In this document: in pieces, positions 42,166 to 51,833 of the stretch
How positions within the stretch are numbered: the first letter of the stretch is position 1
How the letters are laid out: every line of letters begins with the position of its first letter
NCBI GenBank assembly: GCA_015068605.1
Contig: SVKF01000009.1
Coordinates: forward strand, 1-64,000
DNA from: Oscillospiraceae bacterium
Lineage (GTDB): Bacteria; Bacillota; Clostridia; Monoglobales; Monoglobaceae
Length of the DNA: 64,000 bases
Direction: 5' to 3'
The notes under the pieces: generated by a model
The model's input: the letters and a program-made list of their open reading frames with translations, nothing else
Told to the model about the DNA's origin: nothing
Database searches by the model: none
Translations under genes and position numbers: made by a program

Positions 42166-42196
42166 TAACGCCTTTTGATGGGCGTTATTTTTTTTT
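42166..42196 (+). terminator. terminator ahead of the dcw cluster
   Basis: TAACGCC (42166-42172) pairs with GGCGTTA (42181-42187), then nine T (42188-42196). Confidence 0.9.
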
Positions 42197-42318
42197 GAAA
42201 AAATAAAATAAAAATTAAGGCTAAATCTATATATTGTGGTTTAAAATACGACTTAACCACAATTTAACCGTTCTGTAATAAAAATATAAAATTTATGAAA
42301 AAAATTTGCAAAAAACTC

Positions 42319-42402
42319 TTGCAATTTCAATAAAAGTGTAGTAGAATTTAATAAAGTGGTATGAAGTGGTATAAAAATCACTAAAATGGTATAAAAATTT
42401 GC
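42319..42402 (+). promoter_or_regulatory. mraZ promoter with MraZ-box array
   Basis: TTGCAA (42319-42324), 17-bp spacer, TAGAAT (42342-42347). Sites starting at 42333 (AAAGTGTAGT), 42353 (AAAGTGGTAT), 42363 (GAAGTGGTAT) and 42383 (AAAATGGTAT) are in exact 10-bp register and fit the AAAGTGG-type boxes bound by MraZ in Mollicutes. They lie over and after the -10, so MraZ binding would repress. The remainder of 42197-42459 is a leader without a gene. Confidence 0.75.
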
Positions 42403-42459
42403 GGTGAGGGGTGAAGCCCCTCAAATTGGCGTTAGAAAACAGAAAGGAGCGACGTCGAT

Positions 42460-42885
42460 ATGCTTATTGGAAAGTATTTTCATAATGTTGATGCTAAGGG
42501 CAGAGTAAGTATGCCGGCGAAGTTCCGTGACTCTCTTGGCGGACAGTTTGTTTTGTCTTGCGGAAGAGGTCAGTGTTTGCAGATATATTCCATGGATGAA
42601 TGGGAGAAGTTTATGAATGAACTTCTTGCTCTTAAGGGGAGCGATGCGAATAAGCTGAGAAAGGCGATTTTCAGCAACTCTGTTGATTGTGAAATTGATG
42701 CACAGGGCAGAATTCTTCTTCCGTCGGAGTACAGAGATTTTGCAAAGATTTCCAGAGAAGTTGCATTTATTGGTATGTGTGACCATGCGGAGATTTGGGA
42801 TAAGGCAACATGGGATAAGCAGACAGAAGACCCGGATTTCACTCCGGAGGGCATAGAGGCTCTTATGGAGAAGCTTGGGCTTTAG
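42460..42885 (+). CDS. mraZ: transcriptional regulator MraZ
   Basis: 141 residues with two AbrB-like SpoVT domains: the first begins MLIGKYFHNVDAKGRVSMP, the second CEIDAQGRILLPSEYRDFA, each with the DxxGR core. MraZ forms octameric or larger rings that bind the boxes before its own gene, regulating the division cluster. AAAGGAGC precedes the start. First gene of the cluster, 37 bp before rsmH. Confidence 0.96.
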   Translation: MLIGKYFHNVDAKGRVSMPAKFRDSLGGQFVLSCGRGQCLQIYSMDEWEKFMNELLALKGSDANKLRKAIFSNSVDCEIDAQGRILLPSEYRDFAKISREVAFIGMCDHAEIWDKATWDKQTEDPDFTPEGIEALMEKLGL

Positions 42886-42922
42886 AAAATGAATTTTTAG
42901 TGGTTAAGCTGTGGAGAATGGA

Positions 42923-43855
42923 ATGGAATTTAAACATATTTCGGTTTTGCTTGAAGAAAGTGTATCAATGCTCAATGTGAAAAGTGACGGAATATATGTG
43001 GACGGAACATTGGGCGGTGGCGGTCATTCGGAGCTTATTATTAAACAGCTTGATGGCGGTCGGCTTATCGGGATTGACCAGGATAAAGATGCTATTGAGG
43101 CGGCAAGCGAGAGGCTTAAGCCGTATAGAGACAGATTGACAGTTGTTCACAGAAACTTTTCCGAGGTCAAAAATATTCTTGACGAGATTAAGGTTAGCGC
43201 CATTGATGGAGCTATTCTTGATTTGGGAGTTTCATCTCATCAGCTTGACGCAGGCGAGAGAGGATTCAGTTATAATTCCGATGCCGTTCTTGATATGAGG
43301 ATGAACAAGGAGCAAGAGTTTTCGGCTTATGAGCTTGTTAATACATATTCGGAAGAAGATTTGAAAAGAATTATATATGCATACGGTGAAGAAAGGTTTG
43401 CTCCGCAGATTGCGAGAATGATTGTTTCGGAGCGAGAGAAAAAGCCTATTAAAACCACTTTTGAGCTTTCGGATTTAATTAAAAGGGCTATGCCCAAATC
43501 AGCAAAATATGCGGATAAGCATCCTGCGAAAAGGACTTTTCAGGCAATACGAATTGAGGTTAATCGTGAGCTTGAAATTCTTGAAAAGGCGATAAGGAAT
43601 TTTGTTTCGGTTCTAAAGCCGGGCGGAGTCTTGGCGATTATAACATTCCATTCCCTTGAGGACAGAATAGTTAAAACTGTTTTTAATGACTTAACATCAG
43701 GTTGCGAATGTCCGAAAAGCTTTCCGATTTGCGTGTGTAATAAAAAACCAATTGGGAAACCGGTGAATAAAAAGCCTATTATATCAGGCAGAGAAGAGCT
43801 TGAAATGAATAATCGTGCCCACAGCGCAAAGCTTAGGGGGATAATAAAACTATAG
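42923..43855 (+). CDS. rsmH: 16S rRNA (cytosine-1402-N4)-methyltransferase RsmH
   Basis: 310 residues from the ATG at 42923 (GTGGAG 6 nt upstream); a GTG at 42911 is in frame. The SAM-binding GTLGGGGHSELI loop is near residue 31, followed by GIDQDKDAI and the catalytic DLGVSSHQLD, and later PAKRTFQAIRIEVN. Methylates C1402 of 16S rRNA in the P site. Also called mraW. Conserved position just after mraZ. Confidence 0.96.
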   Translation: MEFKHISVLLEESVSMLNVKSDGIYVDGTLGGGGHSELIIKQLDGGRLIGIDQDKDAIEAASERLKPYRDRLTVVHRNFSEVKNILDEIKVSAIDGAILDLGVSSHQLDAGERGFSYNSDAVLDMRMNKEQEFSAYELVNTYSEEDLKRIIYAYGEERFAPQIARMIVSEREKKPIKTTFELSDLIKRAMPKSAKYADKHPAKRTFQAIRIEVNRELEILEKAIRNFVSVLKPGGVLAIITFHSLEDRIVKTVFNDLTSGCECPKSFPICVCNKKPIGKPVNKKPIISGREELEMNNRAHSAKLRGIIKL

Positions 43856-43870
43856 TAAGGAGATGAAAAA

Positions 43871-44356
43871 ATGAGTTATCAGAGCTATAACACAAGCAGT
43901 GCATACGATTTGCGAAACGAAGCGTTAGGCAAAGAAGAAGTGGCAACTCATTTAAAGCGTCCCTTAAAAAAGGTTGATAAACGTGCCGTAACCATAAGAA
44001 ATATAAAGAGATATGCAATGATTGCAACGGTTGTTGTTCTTGCGTTTATGATGGTAAGAGGTTATGTTGCCATAGACGAGCTGGATGGAAAAATAACTAA
44101 TTTAAAAAAAGAAAACAGTTCTATAAATGCTGAAAATCAAGCAATTCAGGCTGAAATTGATAAAAACCTTGACCCCGGTGAGCTGCAGAAGGTTGCAGAA
44201 GAGTGCGGCATGGCAATGCCTGAAAGCTATCAGAAAATTTATTATGATATTGAAAGTGACGATTCCGGAACGGTGATTGATGGCGATGAAAAGGAGAAGA
44301 CATCCTTTGAAGGTGCATCCGGAATGCTTGTGGATTCTATGAATATATTTGATTAG
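43871..44356 (+). CDS. ftsL: FtsL-like divisome protein
   Basis: 161 residues. One membrane helix (about 50-70) follows a basic cytosolic stretch; next is a coiled coil (about 72-105; ELDGKITNLKKENSSINAENQ) and a patch with the FtsL/DivIC-type LQKVAEECGMAMPE. The C-terminal tail (about 125-161) is acidic and longer than in most FtsL proteins. It presumably joins FtsQ/DivIB in the division complex and activates the PBP encoded next. The sequence is weakly conserved, so the name rests on place and layout. Confidence 0.8.
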   Translation: MSYQSYNTSSAYDLRNEALGKEEVATHLKRPLKKVDKRAVTIRNIKRYAMIATVVVLAFMMVRGYVAIDELDGKITNLKKENSSINAENQAIQAEIDKNLDPGELQKVAEECGMAMPESYQKIYYDIESDDSGTVIDGDEKEKTSFEGASGMLVDSMNIFD

Positions 44357-44454
44357 GTGGTTAATGAGTTATAAAAAGACGAGTTAAAAAATATATTTAT
44401 AGAGCAGGATAAAAACGGAAAGGAGAGCGGCTCACCAAATTCGGATGGGTCGAA

Positions 44455-46692
44455 ATGCTTAAGGTGCAAAAATATGGTAGCTCTGTAAAACAAAAGAAAA
44501 GAATATTGGCGGTTATGGGCATAGTGGTACTATGCTTTTTTCTGTTGATAGTGAGAATTGCCTATCTTCAGATTTTCCGTGGTGAGGAGCTTACTATTGC
44601 GGCAAGGGAGCAGCAGACGGTTGATAGCCTTATAACTCCGGAGAGAGGAAAGATTTTTGACAGGAATTACAAGGTCTTGGCGAGTAATATGACCGTGGAA
44701 ACGTTAAGTATTTCTCCTGCCGATGTGCGGAAAAATGAAAATCAGTCGGTGGAGGAAATTGCGGAGAAAATCTCGGAAATTTTCGGAGTTGATAAAGAGG
44801 TAATTATTGAGCGAATAAACAGCAATACCAATTTTCAATATATTAAAAAGAAAATACTCAAAAGTGACGCGGATAAGTTCCGTGAATATATGAATGAATA
44901 TAAGTTGAGCGGATTTCGATTCACAGAGGATACAAAGAGATACTATCCCTATGGGAATTTCGCGTCTCAGGTTATTGGATTTGTCGGCTCGGATAACCAG
45001 GGACTTGAAGGCATTGAAAGTGTGTATGATGATGTTTTAAGCGGTGTTCCCGGGCGAATTGTAACGGCTGACCGTGTGTCGGGAATGGAAATTCCTGATA
45101 ATTATGAACGATATGTTGAGGCTGAAGACGGAAATAGTGTTGTTTTAACTATCGATGAAACAATTCAGCATTTTGCGGAGAAGCATCTTGAAAATGCAAG
45201 AATTGAAAACTCTCTTGAAGAGGGTGCGGCGGCTATCGTTATGGATGTTAATACGGGTGAAATCCTTGCAATGGTGACAAAACCCGATTACGATTTGAAT
45301 GAGCCATTTGCCATAACTGCTGCAGTTGAGGAAAAATATCCGGGAATAAAAGAGGAGCTTGAAAAGTTAGACGGAGATGAATATAACTTAAAAGTAACGG
45401 AGGTTACACAGTTTTTAAGACGAAACAAAGCCGTGGTTGACAGCTATGAGCCGGGTTCAACATTTAAAATTGCTGTTGCGGCAATGGCTCTTGAAGAAAA
45501 AACATCATCCCTTACAGACCATTTTTATTGCGGCGGCAGTATAAAAGTTGCAGACCGAAGCATAAATTGTGCTAACCGTAACGGTCACGGAAACCAAACC
45601 TTCCAGCAGGCTGTTCAAAATTCGTGCAACCCGGCATTCATTCAGATAGGGGCAAAGGTTGGGGCAAAGAACTTCCTCAAATATCTCAAGGGCTTTGGAT
45701 TTTTACAGAAAACGGGAATTGAGCTTCCCGGCGAACAATCCGGTATATTCCATGCTGAAAGTAATTTTAAGGAAATTGACCTTGCAACATCATCTTTTGG
45801 ACAGAGCTTTAATGTAACTCCGCTTCAGATGATTTCCATGGCATCAGCTGTTGCCAATGGCGGAAACCTTATGAAACCGCATCTTGTTAAGCAGATTGTT
45901 GATAAGAATATGAATGTTGTCAAGGATATTCAGCCGGTTAAGGTAAGACAGATTGTATCAAAGGAAACAAGTGATGTGATGCGTACAATTCTTGAGTCGG
46001 TTGTTTCTGAAGGCGGCGGAAAAAATGCTTATCTTGCAGGTTACAGAATTGCGGGAAAAACCGGAACTTCGGAAAAACAGCCTCGTGGAAACGGGAAGTA
46101 TGTTGCTTCGTTTATTGGGTTTGCACCGGCGGATAATCCGCAGGTTGCCTGTTTGGTTATTCTTGACCAGCCACCGGTGGGGAACACATATTATGGCGGT
46201 TTGATTGCGGCGCCGGTTGTTAAAAATATTCTTGATGAGACACTTCAGTATCTCAATATTGAGCCGGAATACACACAGGAGGAACTGCAATTTGTTGATA
46301 TTTCTGTGCCTGATGTGGTTGGAAGAACTCCGGATGTTGCGAAGCAGGCGATTGAAAAAGTTGGATTTAGCGTAACAATATACGGAAACGGGAATATTGT
46401 TACAGAGCAAATACCAAAGGCTAATAATAAAATCTCAAAAAATTCCAATGTGGTTTTATATACAGAGGAAAATCAGGAGAAGCATACAGTAACTATTCCG
46501 GATGTAAGAGGAATGACACCCTCTGCGGCGAACAAGGTTATGACCGATGCCGGATTGAATATTAAGATAAAAGGTGTTTCCAATATGGCAGGAACTGCAC
46601 TTTGTGCAGGACAGCTGCCTATGGCAGGGTCAACGGTAGAGGTTGGAACGGTTGTGACATTGAATTTCTCTTATTCGGAAGTAAGAGACTAA
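44455..46692 (+). CDS. class B penicillin-binding protein with two PASTA domains
   Basis: 745 residues. N-terminal membrane helix (about 17-38), dimerisation domain, then a transpeptidase with S335 in EPGSTFK, SCN at 390-392 and K535 in GKTGTSEKQ. Two PASTA repeats lie at the C-terminus (about 619-678 and 683-744), which may sense peptidoglycan. It cross-links wall at the septum; the SpoVD/PBP2x type. The ATG at 44455 has only a poor GATGGG ahead of it; AAAGGAGAG at 44420 is 25 nt upstream, too far. No other in-frame start fits, so initiation is odd or inefficient. Confidence 0.9.
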   Translation: MLKVQKYGSSVKQKKRILAVMGIVVLCFFLLIVRIAYLQIFRGEELTIAAREQQTVDSLITPERGKIFDRNYKVLASNMTVETLSISPADVRKNENQSVEEIAEKISEIFGVDKEVIIERINSNTNFQYIKKKILKSDADKFREYMNEYKLSGFRFTEDTKRYYPYGNFASQVIGFVGSDNQGLEGIESVYDDVLSGVPGRIVTADRVSGMEIPDNYERYVEAEDGNSVVLTIDETIQHFAEKHLENARIENSLEEGAAAIVMDVNTGEILAMVTKPDYDLNEPFAITAAVEEKYPGIKEELEKLDGDEYNLKVTEVTQFLRRNKAVVDSYEPGSTFKIAVAAMALEEKTSSLTDHFYCGGSIKVADRSINCANRNGHGNQTFQQAVQNSCNPAFIQIGAKVGAKNFLKYLKGFGFLQKTGIELPGEQSGIFHAESNFKEIDLATSSFGQSFNVTPLQMISMASAVANGGNLMKPHLVKQIVDKNMNVVKDIQPVKVRQIVSKETSDVMRTILESVVSEGGGKNAYLAGYRIAGKTGTSEKQPRGNGKYVASFIGFAPADNPQVACLVILDQPPVGNTYYGGLIAAPVVKNILDETLQYLNIEPEYTQEELQFVDISVPDVVGRTPDVAKQAIEKVGFSVTIYGNGNIVTEQIPKANNKISKNSNVVLYTEENQEKHTVTIPDVRGMTPSAANKVMTDAGLNIKIKGVSNMAGTALCAGQLPMAGSTVEVGTVVTLNFSYSEVRD

Positions 46693-46705
46693 AAGGGGTG
46701 GAATA

Positions 46706-48157
46706 ATGAAACTTTCAGAGCTTTTAAAAAATGTGGATGTCGAGGAAATTATCGGAAATGGAGAACTGAATATATCAGGCATAACATTTGATTCAAGACA
46801 GGTGAAACCGGGATATTTATTTATATGTATACCGGGATTTAAGGTTGATGGTCATGACTTTGCATCAGATGCCATAGAAAAGGGTGCGGTTGCAATTCTT
46901 GCCGAGCATTCCGTTGAAGGAGTGTGCGCCACAACTGTTATAGTGAAAAATGCAAGAAGAGAAACCTCGACGATTGCATCGAATTTTTATGACCATCCCG
47001 ATAAAAAGCTTAAGCTGATAGGAATAACCGGAACAAACGGAAAAACAACAACGACCTATCTTATAAAGTCGATTATCGAGAATACGGGGAAGGTCGTAGG
47101 TCTTATAGGAACAAATCAGAATATTATAGGAAAAACGGTTATTCCGTCACACCACACAACACCTGATTTTATTGAACTTATGGAACTCCTCAGCCAAATG
47201 AAGGAGGAAGGGGCAGAATATGTGGTTATGGAGGTTTCCTCCCATTCTCTCGCCCTTGACAGAGTGGCGGCTTGTCAGTTTGAGGTTGGTGCGTTCACCA
47301 ATATAACTCAGGACCATCTTGACTTTCATGAGACTATGGAAAATTATCTTGAAGCAAAATCGAAATTGTTTTCTCTTTGCAAAACCGGAGTTATAAATAA
47401 CGATTCCGATGCGGCAAATTATCTGATTGATAAGGCGAAAAATTGCCATATTATGACATACGGAATTAACAATCAGTCGGAGATAATGGCGAAAAATGTG
47501 AATTTGAGAGGAAGCGGAATTGATTTTGATTTAGTTATCGGGGATGAAAAGGTTAGAATTGATTTGGCAATTCCGGGTGAATTTTCTGTTTATAATGCCT
47601 TGACTGCGATTTCCTGTTGCGTGAGGCTTGGTTTTTCATTAGCTGAGATTGCGGAAGGACTTAAGGTGGCTGACGGAGTTAAGGGCAGAGTCGAGGTTGT
47701 CAGAACAAATACGAATTATACGGTTATAATCGATTATGCCCATACTCCTGACGGACTTTTGAATATAATTAATACAATAAGAGGCTTTGCGAAGGCGAGA
47801 GTTATAACGGTTTTTGGCTGCGGCGGAGACCGGGATAAAGCAAAACGACCGCTCATGGGGAAAATTGCGGGAGAACTTTCTGACTTTTGCGTTGTGACCA
47901 GCGATAATCCGAGAAGCGAAAATCCGTCGGATATAATTGCGGATATTTTAGCAGGCATTTCCGGAACGGGATGCAATTATGCTGTTGTGGAAAATCGCTT
48001 TGATGCAATAGAATTTGCTCTTGACCATGCGGAAAAAGATGATATAATATTACTTGCAGGAAAAGGTCACGAAACCTATCAGATTTTAAAGGACAGAACA
48101 ATAGTTTTTGATGAGCGTGAAATAGTTTTAAAGCTTGTGGAGAATAATGAAGCGTAA
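46706..48157 (+). CDS. murE: UDP-MurNAc-tripeptide synthetase MurE
   Basis: 483 residues. Ligates the third residue of the stem peptide. ATP site GITGTNGKTTTTYL near 107-119; carbamylated-lysine region; and DNPRSE at 400-405, the motif of enzymes that add meso-diaminopimelate rather than lysine. GGGGTGG precedes the ATG. This makes DAP the likely third residue in this organism's peptidoglycan. Followed by murF. Confidence 0.96.
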   Translation: MKLSELLKNVDVEEIIGNGELNISGITFDSRQVKPGYLFICIPGFKVDGHDFASDAIEKGAVAILAEHSVEGVCATTVIVKNARRETSTIASNFYDHPDKKLKLIGITGTNGKTTTTYLIKSIIENTGKVVGLIGTNQNIIGKTVIPSHHTTPDFIELMELLSQMKEEGAEYVVMEVSSHSLALDRVAACQFEVGAFTNITQDHLDFHETMENYLEAKSKLFSLCKTGVINNDSDAANYLIDKAKNCHIMTYGINNQSEIMAKNVNLRGSGIDFDLVIGDEKVRIDLAIPGEFSVYNALTAISCCVRLGFSLAEIAEGLKVADGVKGRVEVVRTNTNYTVIIDYAHTPDGLLNIINTIRGFAKARVITVFGCGGDRDKAKRPLMGKIAGELSDFCVVTSDNPRSENPSDIIADILAGISGTGCNYAVVENRFDAIEFALDHAEKDDIILLAGKGHETYQILKDRTIVFDEREIVLKLVENNEA

Positions 48158-48185
48158 AACCGCTTTAAAATAAAAGGAGAAAGTT

Positions 48186-49589
48186 ATGGAATGGCGATTG
48201 ACACTTGGGGATATTGCGAGAGCGACAGGCGGAATGCTTTGGTATGCTGATTCTGATGAAATTGTCAAGGATGTAATAACGGACAGCAGAAAAATTATAG
48301 AGGGCTCGGTTTTTATTGCTCTTAAGGGTGAAAATTTTGACGGACATAGGTTTGTTGCAAGTGCTGTGGAGCAGGGCGCGGTTTGTGCGGTTGTTGAGCA
48401 TTGGGATGCAGAGGACGGCACATATCCGGTTATTGTTGTTGATGATACATATAAGGCGCTTCGGGATATAGCAAAATTATATCGCAGACAGTTTGATATA
48501 CCGATTGTTGCAATAACGGGAAGTGTTGGGAAAACAAGCACAAAGGATATGATTTACAGTGTGCTCAGCAGCAGATTCAACGCCTTTAAAACCATAGGGA
48601 ATTTCAATAATGAAATTGGTCTTCCGCTGACGGTTTTCAAAATGACATCGGAAAATATGATTGGCGTTCTTGAAATGGGAATGAGTAATTTCGGTGAAAT
48701 TTCCAAGCTGTCGGATATTGTCAATCCGGATTTGGCGGTTATAACGAATATAGGAATATCCCATATTGAAAATCTGAAAAGTCAGGAAAATATCCTTAAG
48801 GCAAAGCTTGAAATTCTTGACGGAATGCAGGAGGGCGGAACAATTATCCTAAACGGAGACGACCCGTTCCTTTGGGGGCTTCGGGGAATGATTCCTTATG
48901 AAACTCTGTATTACGGAATAAAGAATGAAGAATGTGAGCTTGTTGCAAGGAATATAAAAGGATTTTCGGATTCGACATTTTTTGAATTTGAGCTTGACGG
49001 AGAAATAAATAAGGTTGAAATAAAAGTTCCCGGAGTTCACCATGTTTATAATGCGTTGGCTGCTATATTGGTCGGGTTTCAGTATGGTTTGAATGCAAAG
49101 GAAATAATTGACGGTGTTGCAGGCTTTGTTCCCGGCGGAATGCGTCAAAATATTATAAGAACGGAAAAATATACAATTATAAAAGACTGTTATAACGCAA
49201 GCCCTGTTTCCATGCGTTCGGGATTGAATGTTCTCGGTGTTGTTGAGCCGAAGGTGAAAGGCGCAAGGAAAATTGCCATATTGGGGAATATGCTTGAGCT
49301 TGGTGAATTTGCCGTAGAATCCCACAAAAATGTCGGGAAGTGGGTAAAGGAAGAAAATATTGATTGCCTCATTGCGGTTGGAGATATGGCTAAATACATT
49401 GCGGTTGGTGCAATGGAGGCAGGCTTTGAAAAAGATAGAATATTCTGGTTTAAAACAAATGCAGAGGTCATTTGCGCTTTGGGAAGAATTCTTGAAGACG
49501 GTGACTGTATTTTGATAAAAGGTTCCAGAGGGGCAAGGCTTGAAGAGGTTGCCGATACATTATACGAAGATATTATTACGGAGGAATAG
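48186..49589 (+). CDS. murF: UDP-MurNAc-tripeptide D-Ala-D-Ala ligase MurF
   Basis: 467 residues. Adds the D-alanyl-D-alanine dipeptide, the last cytosolic step of stem assembly. ATP site ITGSVGKTSTKDM near residue 114, then FNNEIGLPLT, VLEMGMSNFGEI and the YNASPVSMRSGL block. AAAAGGAGA before the start. Spacing to murE is 28 bp, to mraY 6 bp. Confidence 0.95.
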   Translation: MEWRLTLGDIARATGGMLWYADSDEIVKDVITDSRKIIEGSVFIALKGENFDGHRFVASAVEQGAVCAVVEHWDAEDGTYPVIVVDDTYKALRDIAKLYRRQFDIPIVAITGSVGKTSTKDMIYSVLSSRFNAFKTIGNFNNEIGLPLTVFKMTSENMIGVLEMGMSNFGEISKLSDIVNPDLAVITNIGISHIENLKSQENILKAKLEILDGMQEGGTIILNGDDPFLWGLRGMIPYETLYYGIKNEECELVARNIKGFSDSTFFEFELDGEINKVEIKVPGVHHVYNALAAILVGFQYGLNAKEIIDGVAGFVPGGMRQNIIRTEKYTIIKDCYNASPVSMRSGLNVLGVVEPKVKGARKIAILGNMLELGEFAVESHKNVGKWVKEENIDCLIAVGDMAKYIAVGAMEAGFEKDRIFWFKTNAEVICALGRILEDGDCILIKGSRGARLEEVADTLYEDIITEE

Positions 49590-49595
49590 CGTGTT

Positions 49596-50570
49596 ATGGT
49601 TGAGTCACTATCTGTTCTTGGAGTGAGCTTTATTTTGTCGTCTTTTTGCGGTATATTTCTGATTCCGTTTTTGCACAAACTGAAATTCGGTCAGGAAATC
49701 CGCGAAGAGGGTCCGTCGTGGCACAAGAAAAAATCGGGGACTCCGACAATGGGCGGAATTATATTCATTATAGCGATGATTTTAGCGACGGTTGGCGGAG
49801 TTATCGCATATAAATATCTGCTTCCTGAAAAAAATCTTAAGGGCATCTTTTTGATGCTTGGTATGGCGTTTGCCTTTGGTGTAATCGGATTTTTGGATGA
49901 TTATATAAAAGTCATTCTCAAAAGAAATCTGGGGCTGACTGCAAAACAGAAGTTCTCCCTTCAGTTTATTGTTGCTGTTGTGTTTACTGTGTGGTTTGTT
50001 GCATCGGGAGTAATTTCAACAGAGGTGAAAATTCCTTTTACGGGTATTGAATTTGATTTTGGGTATTTTTATATTCCCTTTACGGTGCTGGTTATGCTTG
50101 CAACGGTTAACAGCGTGAATTTAACGGATGGGCTTGATGGTCTTGCAACAAGTGTTACCATTGTTATCGGCATTTTTTATATGATAATCTCAAATATGAG
50201 AGGTCATGATGCAGTTGCGCTTTATTCATCAGCGCTCATCGGAGGATTGTTCGGATTTTTGATTTTCAATAAATATCCTGCGAAGGTTTTTATGGGTGAT
50301 ACGGGTTCATTGTTTTTGGGCGGAGCAGTTTGCTCAATGGCGCTTTACACCAAACAACCGATAATTCTCATAATAATAGGATTAGTCTATGTTATTGAAT
50401 CATTATCAGTTATCATTCAGGTTACATATTTTAAGAAAACGGGGAAAAGGATATTTAAAATGAGCCCGATTCATCATCATTTTGAGATGTGCGGGTGGAG
50501 TGAAAGCAAGATAGTTTCTGTTTTTGTTGTGGTGACTATTATGCTTTGTGTTGTGGGGTATTTCGCATAA
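49596..50570 (+). CDS. mraY: phospho-MurNAc-pentapeptide transferase MraY
   Basis: 324 residues with ten membrane helices. Transfers phospho-MurNAc-pentapeptide to undecaprenyl phosphate, giving lipid I. Key motifs: KKSGTPTMGGIIF near residue 46, the DD pair FLDDYIKV near 107, NLTDGLDGLAT near 180, KVFMGDTGSLFLGG and the MSPIHHHFEM histidine block near 290. It is followed directly by ftsW; murD, commonly between them, is not here. Confidence 0.96.
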   Translation: MVESLSVLGVSFILSSFCGIFLIPFLHKLKFGQEIREEGPSWHKKKSGTPTMGGIIFIIAMILATVGGVIAYKYLLPEKNLKGIFLMLGMAFAFGVIGFLDDYIKVILKRNLGLTAKQKFSLQFIVAVVFTVWFVASGVISTEVKIPFTGIEFDFGYFYIPFTVLVMLATVNSVNLTDGLDGLATSVTIVIGIFYMIISNMRGHDAVALYSSALIGGLFGFLIFNKYPAKVFMGDTGSLFLGGAVCSMALYTKQPIILIIIGLVYVIESLSVIIQVTYFKKTGKRIFKMSPIHHHFEMCGWSESKIVSVFVVVTIMLCVVGYFA

Positions 50571-50593
50571 AAATATAATCGGAGGAGATAGAT

Positions 50594-51784
50594 ATGGCAA
50601 CCCGTCGCCCATCAAAGAAAATAATAAAATTGCCAAAGGTTAAAGCCGGAAAAATTGACTTTCAGTTTTTGGGAATAATTATAATTTTGCTGTCTTTCGG
50701 ACTCATAATGGTGCTTAGCGCAAGTAGTCCGGTGGCGTATTCGAGTTCTATGACGGGATATGACAGCTTTTATTTCTTCAAAAAACAGCTTATTTGGGCG
50801 TTGTTTGGCGGCGTATTGATGTTTCTGACCTCGAATTTTGAGTATAGAAAGCTGAAAAGATGGGGTGGCGTTGCGGCGATTGTCAGCTTCGTCCTTCTTG
50901 TTGCGGTTCTTATACCGGGGATTGGCGTTGTTGTAAATGACGCAAGACGATGGATTCAGATTGGACCTATAAACTTCCAGCCATCAGAGGTTGCCAAATT
51001 TGGTGTGGTTTTGTTCATGGCGGAGAGCTTGTCGAGAAACCATAAAATTCTGAAAAAATTCGGCGGACTTATGTATTATTTGGTAATTCTTGGAATATTT
51101 GCAGGGGTTATAATGCTTGAGCCGCACTTTAGTTGTACTATGCTTATTATGTCCTCGGCGGCGATTATGCTTTTTGCATCGGGTGCAAGATGGAAGCATA
51201 TAGGGATTTTAGCAATTCCGATTGTTCTTGTAGTCGTGGTTCTTGTTATATCTGCACCATACCGCCTTGCCCGTGTCACAACCTTTTTGGACCCTTTTAA
51301 GGATATTCAGGGAGAAGGCTGGCAGATAGTTCAGTCTTTATATGCAATAGGCTCAGGAGGAGTGTTTGGAGCCGGAATTGGGCAGAGCAGACAGAAATAT
51401 CTTAATATTCCGGAGCCTCAAAACGATTTTATATTTTCGATAATCTGCGAGGAATTGGGACTGTTCGGAGCAATTCTCGTTATTGCGTTGTTCATATTTT
51501 TGGTATACAGAGGGCTTAAAATTGCGTTGAATGCACCGGATTTATTCGGAACATTGCTTGTTTTGGGAATAATAAGTCTTATAGCCATACAGGCGCTTGT
51601 TAATATTGCGGTAGTAACATCTTCAATGCCCGTAACGGGAATGCCTCTTCCGTTTTTCAGCTATGGAGGAACGGCTCTTGCCATAACTATGGCTGAAATG
51701 GGAGTTGTGTTAAATGTCTCTAAATATGGAGCGGATAAACATATTGGCGATGTGAACGATATAGAAGAAGAGAAGAAGGAATAG
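50594..51784 (+). CDS. ftsW: lipid II polymerase FtsW
   Basis: 396 residues, ten membrane helices of the SEDS family. Polymerises glycan strands at the septum with the neighbouring class B PBP. Signatures: FQPSEVAKFGVVLFMAE near 140, the catalytic-region DFIFSIICEELGLFG near 282 and TGMPLPFFSYGGTA near 350. A basic N-terminal stretch (ATRRPSKKIIKLPK) precedes the first helix. GGAGGAG ahead of the ATG. Confidence 0.94.
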   Translation: MATRRPSKKIIKLPKVKAGKIDFQFLGIIIILLSFGLIMVLSASSPVAYSSSMTGYDSFYFFKKQLIWALFGGVLMFLTSNFEYRKLKRWGGVAAIVSFVLLVAVLIPGIGVVVNDARRWIQIGPINFQPSEVAKFGVVLFMAESLSRNHKILKKFGGLMYYLVILGIFAGVIMLEPHFSCTMLIMSSAAIMLFASGARWKHIGILAIPIVLVVVVLVISAPYRLARVTTFLDPFKDIQGEGWQIVQSLYAIGSGGVFGAGIGQSRQKYLNIPEPQNDFIFSIICEELGLFGAILVIALFIFLVYRGLKIALNAPDLFGTLLVLGIISLIAIQALVNIAVVTSSMPVTGMPLPFFSYGGTALAITMAEMGVVLNVSKYGADKHIGDVNDIEEEKKE

Positions 51785-51833
51785 AATTTTTCGGAAAACT
51801 ATATGTGTGTCCGGCGGAAAGGAAATGCTTGAA

